Below the pieces are notes generated by a model. It ran no database searches. It was not told the origin of the DNA and saw nothing but the letters and a program-made list of their open reading frames with translations. The translations under genes were made by a program, and so were the position numbers. Below are positions 1-5,586 of a stretch of 8,876 bases of DNA, piece by piece. This DNA comes from Treponema sp. UBA1798 (GTDB lineage: Bacteria > Spirochaetota > Spirochaetia > Treponematales > Treponemataceae), in contig DCFS01000183.1 of the NCBI GenBank assembly GCA_002319875.1, positions 23,766 to 32,641 on the forward strand, read 5' to 3'. Numbering within the stretch: the first letter of the stretch is position 1; each line of letters starts with the position of its first letter.

Positions 1-482
1 AGCGGTATTTTTTCTTCCATATCGTTGTTCACTATGTACGGTTCCATCATTCTGTCTGTAAACAGAATTCCGTCAAGATGATCAGTTTCATGCTGAAAAC
101 AGACAGCCAGATCTCCACTGCGACCGCTCTCCTTTTTTTTCCCATTTCTGTCCTGATACTCAATCCAAACCTGTTCTGCACGTTCTACTTTTCCTGTATA
201 ACCGGGAAGCGAAAGACAGCCCTCATATCCAAACAGAGACCCCACCTTTTTCACTATTACGGGATTAATCAGCTCAAAACGTTCACCGCAGTAATCGATG
301 ACAATCATGCGCTTCAGCAAGCCCACCTGATTGGCAGCAAGAGCTGCACCGTTCTCAGCTGCATTCAGTGTTTTCCACATACCGTCAAGTTGTTCTGCAA
401 GTTTCTTATCAAACTGTGTAACAGGGTTAGCCTTAACGCGGAGGACAGGATCGCCGAAATGCTTTATCTCAAATATTTTCAT
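1..482 (-). CDS. def: Peptide deformylase, 3' end outside the window
   Basis: The enzyme removes the formyl group from the N-terminal methionine of new proteins in the cytoplasm, using a bound metal ion. 160 complete codons are visible, against a usual length near 165-180, so only the tail is missing. All three family motifs are present: motif I as GAALAANQ (residues 45-52, where the third position is Ala instead of the usual Gly), motif II EGCLS (87-91, metal ligand Cys89) and motif III HETDH (131-135, metal ligands His131 and His135, catalytic Glu132). The start MKIFEIKHFGDPVLR is typical of the family. The ATG is preceded by AAGGA with a 5-nt spacer (minus strand, 492-488). The gene is divergent from the PadR operon. 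The identification is secure. Confidence 0.96.
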   Translation of the reverse strand, partial: MKIFEIKHFGDPVLRVKANPVTQFDKKLAEQLDGMWKTLNAAENGAALAANQVGLLKRMIVIDYCGERFELINPVIVKKVGSLFGYEGCLSLPGYTGKVERAEQVWIEYQDRNGKKKESGRSGDLAVCFQHETDHLDGILFTDRMMEPYIVNNDMEEKIP

Positions 483-500
483 GTTTTTCCTTCTATATTA

Positions 501-529
501 ATAATAAGATCCGGAAAGCACTTCGTCTA
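501..529 (-). promoter_or_regulatory. Candidate sigma70 promoter for def
   Basis: On the minus strand, TAGACG (529-524, 4 of 6 matches to TTGACA) is followed after 17 nt by TATTAT (506-501, 5 of 6 matches to TATAAT). A start near 494 would give a very short leader that just includes the AAGGA ribosome site. The spacing is good but the -35 box is weak. Confidence 0.35.
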
Positions 530-570
530 CATTTTACTGTTTATCAGTTTTTACCCACCTTTTTTCACGC

Positions 571-599
571 TTGACAAAAACCTCACGCATATATACTAT
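571..599 (+). promoter_or_regulatory. Sigma70 promoter of the padR operon
   Basis: A perfect TTGACA (571-576) is followed after 17 nt by TACTAT (594-599). A start near 606 would give a leader of about 40 nt that contains GGAG (639-642), 5 nt before the padR ATG. The -10 box lies inside the left arm of the palindrome at 594-626, so a protein bound there would block polymerase. Confidence 0.65.
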
Positions 600-626
600 G
601 CATTATATACTATACAAAGCATAGTA
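594..626. promoter_or_regulatory. Probable PadR operator, 33-bp imperfect palindrome
   Basis: Perfect outer arms TACTATGC (594-601) and GCATAGTA (619-626) flank a 17-bp AT-rich centre that is itself largely symmetric about position 610. In total 14 of 16 base pairs are complementary. It overlaps the -10 box and the expected transcription start of padR. It also contains most of a 10-bp direct repeat, TATATACTAT, at 590-599 and 604-613. PadR repressors usually bind long AT-rich dyads at their own promoters, so autorepression is the natural reading. Binding itself is inferred. Confidence 0.65.
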
Positions 627-647
627 ATTTATTTCAGCGGAGTAGTA

Positions 648-953
648 ATGGATATACAAAGAAAAAAGGGAGTTCTTGAAATATGCGTACTTGCTGCTTT
701 AAAGCGGGGCCCGTCGTACGGATACCGTATTGAAAGTGATATTGCTCCTTACATTGAAGTCTCTGAGTCTACACTCTACCCGATACTTCGCAGGCTGGAG
801 GCAAATGGATATGTTTCAACGTACTCACAGGAATACAACGGACGCATGAGAAAATACTACAGAATCGAACAGCAGGGACTTGATAAAGTCTCCACATTTC
901 TGAGCGAATCAGAAGAAATGAGAAAAATCTATACTTTTATTGAAGGGGCGTAA
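648..953 (+). CDS. PadR-family transcriptional repressor (short type)
   Basis: This is a 101-residue winged-helix DNA-binding protein, the usual length of the short PadR subfamily. The family pattern is clear: GYRI (residues 25-28), the recognition-helix segment STLYPILRRLEANGY (41-55) and the wing RMRKYYRI (66-73), followed by a C-terminal helix for dimer formation. The start at 648 was chosen because the fold begins there (MDIQRKKGVLEI) and GGAG lies 5 nt upstream. The reading frame is open further upstream, but that part lies antisense to def and across the promoter. The stop codon is one base before the next gene's ATG, so the pair is translationally linked. It probably represses its own operon through the palindrome over its promoter. 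The signal it senses cannot be read from the sequence. Confidence 0.93.
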   Translation: MDIQRKKGVLEICVLAALKRGPSYGYRIESDIAPYIEVSESTLYPILRRLEANGYVSTYSQEYNGRMRKYYRIEQQGLDKVSTFLSESEEMRKIYTFIEGA

Positions 954-954
954 T

Positions 955-1947
955 ATGAATACGAAAATCTTTTTACATGAACTTGCAGAAAGTCTTGGAA
1001 CACTAAGTGAAGAGGAACGGAATAAAGTACTCGACTATTATAATGAAATGATCTGTGATGAAGTAGAAAACGGAAAATCAGAAGAAACAGTGATCCAGGA
1101 CTTCGGTTCTCCGGAAGATATCGCAGAACAAATATGTGTAGAATACGGGAAAACAGCAGCGGCCGCAATCGGTTCTTATAAAAAAATCTATTCACCTGAA
1201 AAAACTGTTGATGCGCTTCAAATTTCCGCACAAAACATACGCGTGGAAATTCATGAAATCGCAGAAGGAAAACCCCGCATCCTGTTTAACCCGCTTTCAT
1301 ATGATAAGGTGACAGTAACAGAACAGGACAACGTATATTCTTTTACACATACGGTCCCTTTTCATTTTTTACACTTTTTTTTCCTGTTCCACTTACCGCA
1401 GATCATAACACTTGAAGTACCTGTTTCTTATGCCGGAAACATCTTCGTAAAAACATCGAATGCCCGGGTTACAGCAGAACATCTGCGCCATGTAGACAGG
1501 GGTACCTTTACAACAAACAATGCCCGCATCATTTTTTCAGGAATAACGTGCAGTTTTCTGGAATTACATACATCAAACGGGAAAATAGAACTTTCAGATT
1601 GCAGCGGAAATATATGCAATGCGAAAACAAGTAACGGCCGTATCGCAGCCGCAAACTGCAGTTTTCCTGAAAAACTAAGTTTTCATACAAATAACGGTTC
1701 CATCAATGCAGCTGCAATTATTTCGGACAATATCAGGTTCAAAACAAGTAATTCGGCAATCAACGCCACAATAACGGGAGATGCACGAGATTACTCAATA
1801 CACAGCCATACGAGTAACGGACGGACCAGTTTACCGTCAGACTGGTCGTTCACGGGACAAAAATGCAGTCTTTCTGCGGAAACAAGCAACGGACATATAG
1901 ACATAAAGTTTTCCGCACCGATAGACAAACAAGGTACTGCGACATAA
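955..1947 (+). CDS. HAAS (DUF1700-like) / DUF4097 toastrack protein
   Basis: This 330-residue protein has two parts. Residues 1-70 are a helical HAAS/DUF1700-like segment (FLHELAESLGTLSEEE, then DFGSPEDIAEQI), a domain often encoded next to PadR repressors. From about residue 160 it is a DUF4097 'toastrack' beta-repeat domain with eight T-[S/N]-N turns. The ATG at 955 has GAAGGGG 6 nt upstream (942-948); a TTG at 940 would overlap padR and is less likely. No signal peptide is visible, and the only hydrophobic stretch (about residues 135-151, FHFLHFFFLFHLP with flanks) is short and aromatic, so the protein is probably cytoplasmic or only loosely membrane-associated. From family knowledge, PadR-HAAS-toastrack pairs are tied to envelope-stress modules related to phage-shock and LiaF proteins. 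A role as partner or signal receiver for the PadR repressor is inferred. Confidence 0.85.
   Translation: MNTKIFLHELAESLGTLSEEERNKVLDYYNEMICDEVENGKSEETVIQDFGSPEDIAEQICVEYGKTAAAAIGSYKKIYSPEKTVDALQISAQNIRVEIHEIAEGKPRILFNPLSYDKVTVTEQDNVYSFTHTVPFHFLHFFFLFHLPQIITLEVPVSYAGNIFVKTSNARVTAEHLRHVDRGTFTTNNARIIFSGITCSFLELHTSNGKIELSDCSGNICNAKTSNGRIAAANCSFPEKLSFHTNNGSINAAAIISDNIRFKTSNSAINATITGDARDYSIHSHTSNGRTSLPSDWSFTGQKCSLSAETSNGHIDIKFSAPIDKQGTAT
1453..1909 (+). repeat. Eight-fold T-[S/N]-N coding repeat in the toastrack domain
   Basis: In the preceding protein, the triplet Thr-Ser/Asn-Asn occurs at residues 167, 187, 206, 225, 245, 264, 286 and 310, giving steps of 20, 19, 19, 20, 19, 22 and 24. Most copies continue as N-[A/G]-[K/R]-[I/V] with alternating hydrophobic residues. 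This fits a stacked beta-helix with one turn per repeat and an asparagine ladder at the corners. The DNA copies have diverged, so this is an old protein repeat and not a recent DNA duplication. Confidence 0.8.
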
Positions 1948-1958
1948 CAGTTATGCAT

Positions 1959-2142
1959 GTAAGCAGATTTCAGACTGTACCGTACCAGCCTTCAAACAGA
2001 GCAGACTTCTGCCAGCCGGGCCATGGATATACACGGCAGACCTGCATTCAAAGTAATGACTGCAGGTGCACTTCCGGCAACAGCCCGTCAGGACATACAC
2101 GGACTGTCCGTAAGGAACATCTGCCGCTATCAGCCGGAACGG
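1959..2142 (-). pseudogene. Decayed copy of the 3' end of the neighbouring GH13 gene
   Basis: Plus-strand bases 2042-2142 align with 3514-3617 inside the amylase gene: by hand, 81 of 101 aligned bases are identical, with one 3-base gap. Bases 1959-1996 align without gaps to 3432-3469 (29 of 38 identical). In the amylase frame on the minus strand the fragment matches residues about 372-432 (for example SG..RQ.FLT.S, SAP.VI.LNA, FEG.YG, NLLT). It has at least four in-frame stops: TGA and TAG where the amylase has Arg374 and Tyr375, a TGA further on, and a TGA near the NLLT motif. A net one-base insertion lies between the two blocks. There is no start and no 5' part. Similarity fades just before the glycosidase stop at 2161 and may reach the stop of the toastrack gene on the other side. 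It is a relic, not a working gene. Confidence 0.85.
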
Positions 2143-2160
2143 GAAATGTCTGTTCAGGCA

Positions 2161-3291
2161 TTACTGCGCTTCGTAGTATTCGTACGCATCTACAATATCA
2201 AGATAAACACCATCAAAACCTGCGTCAAGAATTTTTTTTACATAAGAAGAATCATTTCCGTATATCACGCTCTGCCAGTCACTATCCCAGTAACGGACCT
2301 TATAATTGCCGTTCCAGTCTGGATTTTCCGCATCAAGCCAGGCTGGTGCAGCATTTGAAATTCCGCTGCTGTCTGTCCAGTCAGATTTCCAGTACCACCG
2401 GTAACTTTCAGCCTCTCCAATCGACATATAGGCTATAACAAGACGAGTGCCGCCATTTGCCTTTTTTTTAAGAGTTTTAATCTGTTCTGCCGTATAAAGA
2501 AAAGTACCCGAGTCTGTAAATGCATCCATAATAATAATATCATAATTAGTTTTAGCTAATGTACTTACAAAAGTGCTGCCGGGAATACTGTTATCCGGAT
2601 CGGAAAAGTTTTCGCTGTTCAGCAGATAAATAAAATTTTTTGCAGCAGAAAGAGAACTGACATCAGAGGAATTTACGTTGTACGGGTAATACGCTGCATC
2701 ATACCCGCTGCTATCAGGAACAATCGCAAGATTTCTGTCAGGAGCAGCAAACCCGATAAAACCTGCAGCCGTATTTTTTTCATACGAATCGGCAATACCG
2801 GCAGTAGAACTGCAGTAATCGACAGAAAGTACCGTTTTACCCTGTTTCTGATAAAGAGTACAGATATTCCGAAAATACGTACTGACACTATCCTCTGTTA
2901 CTATACCGTCGCCGGAATATCCGTAAAACATATCTTCACGTCCTATACCGCTGACAGCCTGCATGTACTTTTGATCAGGAGCTTGTGAAGGTACTGTCAT
3001 TTCAGTGGCAACCGTAGAGGACCATGCAACAGCCTGCCCATTCTGAGGTATTATGATAAAACTGCTATTCTCTGTATTATCTGTGTTTGTTGTAGTTCGC
3101 GCGTAGTCTGAAATTTTTTCAATAAATTCTCTCATACACCGGCGGTAATCTCCGTCAGACGGAGACGCCGTAACTATTCGGGAAGAACTACCGGAAGGAG
3201 AACTCCATATACTGTTACAGCTTGAAAAAGGAAATACAAGGAAAAACACGATAGTAAAAATCCTGAAAAGCTGGTTCAATTGTTTTTTCAT
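2161..3291 (-). CDS. TM1410/GH114-like glycosidase lipoprotein, apparently circularly permuted
   Basis: This is a 376-residue predicted lipoprotein: a basic start (MKKQLNQLFR), a hydrophobic segment and lipobox FSSC with Cys25, so it is anchored in an envelope membrane. It belongs to the TM1410/MJ1477 family of putative (beta/alpha)8 glycosidases related to GH114 (endo-alpha-1,4-polygalactosaminidase). Diagnostic blocks are YDIIIMD (250-256), YMSIGEAESYRWYW (288-301), ENPDWNGNYKVRYW (322-335) and FDGVYLDIVDAYEYYE (359-374); likely active-site acids are Asp256, Glu293 or Glu295, and Asp365. The second-half blocks of the family (MREFIEKISDYAR, FIIIPQNGQ, GIGREDMFYGYS, KTVLSVDYCSS) lie N-terminal to these, reversed from the usual order. 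AGGA lies 3 nt before the ATG. The gap to the amylase gene is 67 bp, so it is probably the last gene of the operon. The substrate is unknown; an amino-sugar polymer is only a guess from GH114. Confidence 0.85.
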   Translation of the reverse strand: MKKQLNQLFRIFTIVFFLVFPFSSCNSIWSSPSGSSSRIVTASPSDGDYRRCMREFIEKISDYARTTTNTDNTENSSFIIIPQNGQAVAWSSTVATEMTVPSQAPDQKYMQAVSGIGREDMFYGYSGDGIVTEDSVSTYFRNICTLYQKQGKTVLSVDYCSSTAGIADSYEKNTAAGFIGFAAPDRNLAIVPDSSGYDAAYYPYNVNSSDVSSLSAAKNFIYLLNSENFSDPDNSIPGSTFVSTLAKTNYDIIIMDAFTDSGTFLYTAEQIKTLKKKANGGTRLVIAYMSIGEAESYRWYWKSDWTDSSGISNAAPAWLDAENPDWNGNYKVRYWDSDWQSVIYGNDSSYVKKILDAGFDGVYLDIVDAYEYYEAQ

Positions 3292-3358
3292 ATTTCCTGT
3301 ATAGTACCTTAGTATTCTGCAAGTAACAACTCAATGTTACACAGGGAACAGAGTTCCA

Positions 3359-4726
3359 TCATACTCTGGATAAATATATAACACTTTCAGGTGGCAATAG
3401 AACATTTCCATCATACCAGCATGTATCACCGGTAAGCAGATTGCGGAATTTGCCGTACAGCCCCTCAAATGAGCTATACTGCTGGCCGGACTGTATAGTA
3501 CATGCTGACGACGCTGCATTCAACGCGATGACTACAGGTGCGCTTTCTGCAGTATCAGCCCGTTCGAATACAAACTGACTGTTCGTAAGGAACAGCTGCC
3601 GGTATCGGCCGGAGCGGAGGGCCGGATAGTCACGGCGGGCCTTAGCAAAGGTTGCAATAATACAGGTCAGATAACTCCATTCAGGACCCTCAAGTGCAGG
3701 ACGCAACGTATCGTCACCTTCTGATTTTCTACCGGATATACCCCATTCGCTGCCATAATATATACACGGCACACCAGGCATAGCAAATAAAAGCCCGTAA
3801 ATAAGTGGCAGCTGTGCACGGTTTTTCAGAATACTTGCAAGCCGTTCCACATCATGATTATCTGCAAAGTTCAGCAGAGACATATTCCTGCAGATACCGA
3901 CTTCTCCGAACAGCCGGTTGAAGGAATATGCAATCTCGAACAGATTCATATCATTCAAACTGGAATAAAGCCCCTTGTAACATTCATAATCGGTACAACT
4001 GTGCAGCCGGTCACTTCCAATAAATTTGACATACTGATCTCTGATGACTTCACCAATAAGTACGATATCCCGGCCTCTTTCCTTACCCAGCGAATCGGTC
4101 AACGAACGGAGCTTCTGCAAAAACCACACCGGCAGGCAGTATGCAACGTCGAGACGGATACCGTCTATTGAAAATATATCAATCCATTTACGTATCGCAC
4201 CGAACAGATGCTCCTGTACCGCCGGATTCTCAAGATTCAATCTCACCAGTTCATAATGGTTTTCCCATCCTTCGTAACTGAATCCGTCATTATAATTCGA
4301 GTTACCGCTCCAGTCGATATAGAACCAGTCACAATACGGTGACTGCTGCTTATTCTTCTGAACATCCAGGAATGCCCAGAAACCACGGCCGACGTGGTTA
4401 AACACACCGTCAAGAACAATACGGATCCCTGCACGATGAAGTGCATCGCATACACCGGCAAAATCTTCATTGCTGCCGAGCCTGCTGTCCACCGTATAAT
4501 AATCGCGCGTATCATACCCATGTCGGTCGCTCTGGCATACGGGAGAAAAATATACTGCGTTGACTCCCAGTTTCTGCAAATGAGGAATCCACTGCAGAAC
4601 ACGCCCGATCCTGTTTACCGGCTGTGCAGCTCCATTCCATACTGACCAGTCCCACGTATTCTCCGCAGGAGCAGCGCACAAACCAAGCGGGTATATCTGA
4701 TAAAAAAAAGCATCATCATACCACAT
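3359..4726 (-). CDS. GH13 alpha-amylase-family glycoside hydrolase, cytoplasmic
   Basis: This 455-residue enzyme hydrolyses or rearranges alpha-linked glucans or maltodextrins. All four GH13 conserved regions are present: DGVFNH (106-111), GIRLDVA with nucleophile Asp193 (189-195), LIGEVI with acid/base Glu226 (223-228) and FADNHD with Asp292 (287-292). The barrel starts almost at once (MWYDDAFFYQIYPLG) and a C-terminal beta domain follows from about residue 370. There is no signal peptide and no N-terminal carbohydrate module of the neopullulanase kind, so it should act on imported oligosaccharides in the cytoplasm. The ATG at 4726 has GGGAG 7 nt upstream; an in-frame ATG at 4801 lies inside tetR and is less likely. 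It begins 26 nt after the tetR stop, which suggests co-transcription. A decayed copy of its 3' end lies beyond the next gene. The exact specificity (cyclomaltodextrinase, maltogenic or other) cannot be decided. Confidence 0.93.
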   Translation of the reverse strand: MWYDDAFFYQIYPLGLCAAPAENTWDWSVWNGAAQPVNRIGRVLQWIPHLQKLGVNAVYFSPVCQSDRHGYDTRDYYTVDSRLGSNEDFAGVCDALHRAGIRIVLDGVFNHVGRGFWAFLDVQKNKQQSPYCDWFYIDWSGNSNYNDGFSYEGWENHYELVRLNLENPAVQEHLFGAIRKWIDIFSIDGIRLDVAYCLPVWFLQKLRSLTDSLGKERGRDIVLIGEVIRDQYVKFIGSDRLHSCTDYECYKGLYSSLNDMNLFEIAYSFNRLFGEVGICRNMSLLNFADNHDVERLASILKNRAQLPLIYGLLFAMPGVPCIYYGSEWGISGRKSEGDDTLRPALEGPEWSYLTCIIATFAKARRDYPALRSGRYRQLFLTNSQFVFERADTAESAPVVIALNAASSACTIQSGQQYSSFEGLYGKFRNLLTGDTCWYDGNVLLPPESVIYLSRV

Positions 4727-4752
4727 ATTTTTTCTCCCTGTTGTATAATTAA

Positions 4753-5367
4753 TCAGGCAAAAATGCCGTGGACGAACTGTTTTACCATTACCCGGGCACA
4801 CGCATCGTCGAGCTGAAAACGCCGGGAGTCAGTCACAGGCGTTGAAAGCCAGGTTCCGATAGAAGCGTTAATCTGAGCAAGGAAACTGACGGCAAACGTA
4901 TATGCCCGGCCGGCCAGATTCCCGTGTATTTCTGCTGCCCCTGTAAAAAAATGTTCAAGCAGTATATACAACCGGCCGAAATATTCCACCGAAAGCGTTG
5001 ATGCTTTTGACTCTGGCGGTGCATAGACGCTTTCCATCATGAGACGGTAAAATTCAGGACAGATTTTTGCAAAATCAAAAAAAACCATTACTATCTGAAA
5101 AAGCTGGCCATAGATATCGTGTTCATAATCCTTTATGTGATTTTCGTACGTAGTACAGCCGCCAAGTGGTTTTTCCAGCAGTGGGAAATACGTTTCCCAT
5201 ACAGCTTCGAATAATCCATCCTTGCTTCCGAAAAAATAATAGAGAGTAGGTTTGGTAACTCCAGAGGCAACCGTAATATCCTGTATGCCCGTCCCATCAT
5301 ACCCATGTGCACTGAAGAGACGCAACGCCGTATGCAGAATTGTATCTCGGGAATTGGCAGTATCCAT
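4753..5367 (-). CDS. TetR-family transcriptional repressor
   Basis: This 204-residue protein has the usual TetR length and layout. The N-terminal helix-turn-helix is clear: RDTILHTALRLFSAHGYDGT (7-26), DITVASGVTKPTLYYFFGSKDGLF in the second half, including the typical YYFFGSK turn. The C-terminal ligand and dimer domain is not recognisable beyond the family. It is the first gene of an operon with the GH13 enzyme (26-nt gap) and the TM1410-like glycosidase, and is divergent from an ABC exporter. It probably represses both directions through the 34-bp inverted repeat that starts two bases before its own ATG. No Shine-Dalgarno sequence lies in the preceding 20 nt, and a good promoter places the expected transcription start on the ATG itself, so a leaderless mRNA is likely. 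The inducer is unknown; a substrate of the exporter is a common arrangement. Confidence 0.93.
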   Translation of the reverse strand: MDTANSRDTILHTALRLFSAHGYDGTGIQDITVASGVTKPTLYYFFGSKDGLFEAVWETYFPLLEKPLGGCTTYENHIKDYEHDIYGQLFQIVMVFFDFAKICPEFYRLMMESVYAPPESKASTLSVEYFGRLYILLEHFFTGAAEIHGNLAGRAYTFAVSFLAQINASIGTWLSTPVTDSRRFQLDDACARVMVKQFVHGIFA

Positions 5368-5397
5368 ATGACATTTATATACCTAACGGTATATAAA
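5368..5397 (+). promoter_or_regulatory. Candidate exporter promoter embedded in the operator
   Basis: By symmetry of the inverted repeat, the plus strand carries ATGACA (5368-5373, 5 of 6 matches) and TATAAA (5392-5397) 18 nt apart. Transcription from near 5404 would give the adaptor gene a leader of about 183 nt. One repressor dimer pair on the operator would shut both directions. Confidence 0.5.
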
Positions 5398-5402
5398 TGT
5401 CA
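5369..5402. promoter_or_regulatory. TetR operator, perfect 15+15 bp inverted repeat
   Basis: Left arm TGACATTTATATACC (5369-5383) and right arm GGTATATAAATGTCA (5388-5402) are perfectly complementary around the 4-base centre TAAC. The core ATACC-N4-GGTAT is like sites bound by many TetR-family repressors. It lies between the divergent tetR and exporter genes, the classic place for such an operator, and holds promoter boxes for both strands. Binding is inferred, but the symmetry is far beyond chance. Confidence 0.88.
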
Positions 5403-5403
5403 A
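5374..5403 (-). promoter_or_regulatory. tetR promoter embedded in the operator
   Basis: On the minus strand a perfect TTGACA (5403-5398) is followed by TATAAA (5379-5374) after 18 nt; TATATA at a 16-nt spacing is an alternative. Six bases separate TATAAA from the A of the tetR ATG, so transcription should start at or within a base or two of that ATG. A second perfect TATAAT on this strand (5431-5426) has no matching -35 box. Confidence 0.65.
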
Positions 5404-5469
5404 TCATACGAACTATAGCCTGTAAATTATAACATTTCTTTATATAATAAAATATTATCACTATCCACA

Positions 5470-5498
5470 TTGACAGCTGAATGAAATATTCCTACTCT
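5470..5498 (+). promoter_or_regulatory. Alternative promoter for the exporter operon
   Basis: A perfect TTGACA (5470-5475) is followed after 17 nt by TACTCT (5493-5498), a poor -10 box with 3 of 6 matches. If used, it would start transcription near 5505, outside the TetR operator, and would escape direct blocking by it. Confidence 0.35.
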
Positions 5499-5527
5499 AT
5501 AGAAGACACTGATAAATGATAAAGTGC

Positions 5528-5540
5528 TGTCGTAACGACA
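5528..5540. repeat. 13-bp perfect palindrome in the exporter leader
   Basis: TGTCGT (5528-5533) and ACGACA (5535-5540) are exact complements around one A. It lies about 46 bp before the adaptor ATG, in an otherwise AT-rich leader. It could be a second regulator site or a small RNA hairpin; no T-run follows, so it is not an intrinsic terminator. Confidence 0.45.
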
Positions 5541-5586
5541 ACCGGTACATTACTATCAGAATAAAAACATAAGGAACTGTACAGCA

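Noticed and set aside
78..647. Upstream in-frame extension of the PadR reading frame on the plus strand
   Set aside because: It runs antisense to def and across the padR promoter and operator. The PadR fold begins at the ATG at 648, which has its own GGAG ribosome site.
1948..2160. Bidirectional terminator between the convergent toastrack and glycosidase genes
   Set aside because: Expected from the layout, but no GC-rich stem followed by a T-run was found; the stretch is mostly the amylase relic.
1863..2438. Open plus-strand frames at 1863-2438 and 2023-2358
   Set aside because: They overlap the real toastrack and glycosidase genes in other frames and cover the amylase relic on the opposite strand. 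The products are low in hydrophobic structure and resemble no family.
3301..3329. Separate promoter for the glycosidase (TTGTTA - 17 nt - TACTAT on the minus strand)
   Set aside because: Transcription would start near 3294, leaving out the AGGA ribosome site at 3298-3295. With only 67 bp to the amylase gene, readthrough from the tetR promoter is simpler.
3345..3357. Terminator hairpin after the amylase gene (GGAAC-AGA-GTTCC)
   Set aside because: The stem is only 5 bp and no T-run follows on the minus strand.
4756..4767. Hairpin GGCA-AAAA-TGCC at the end of tetR
   Set aside because: A 4-bp stem inside the last codons of tetR with no T-run after it; it is too weak to separate tetR from the amylase gene.
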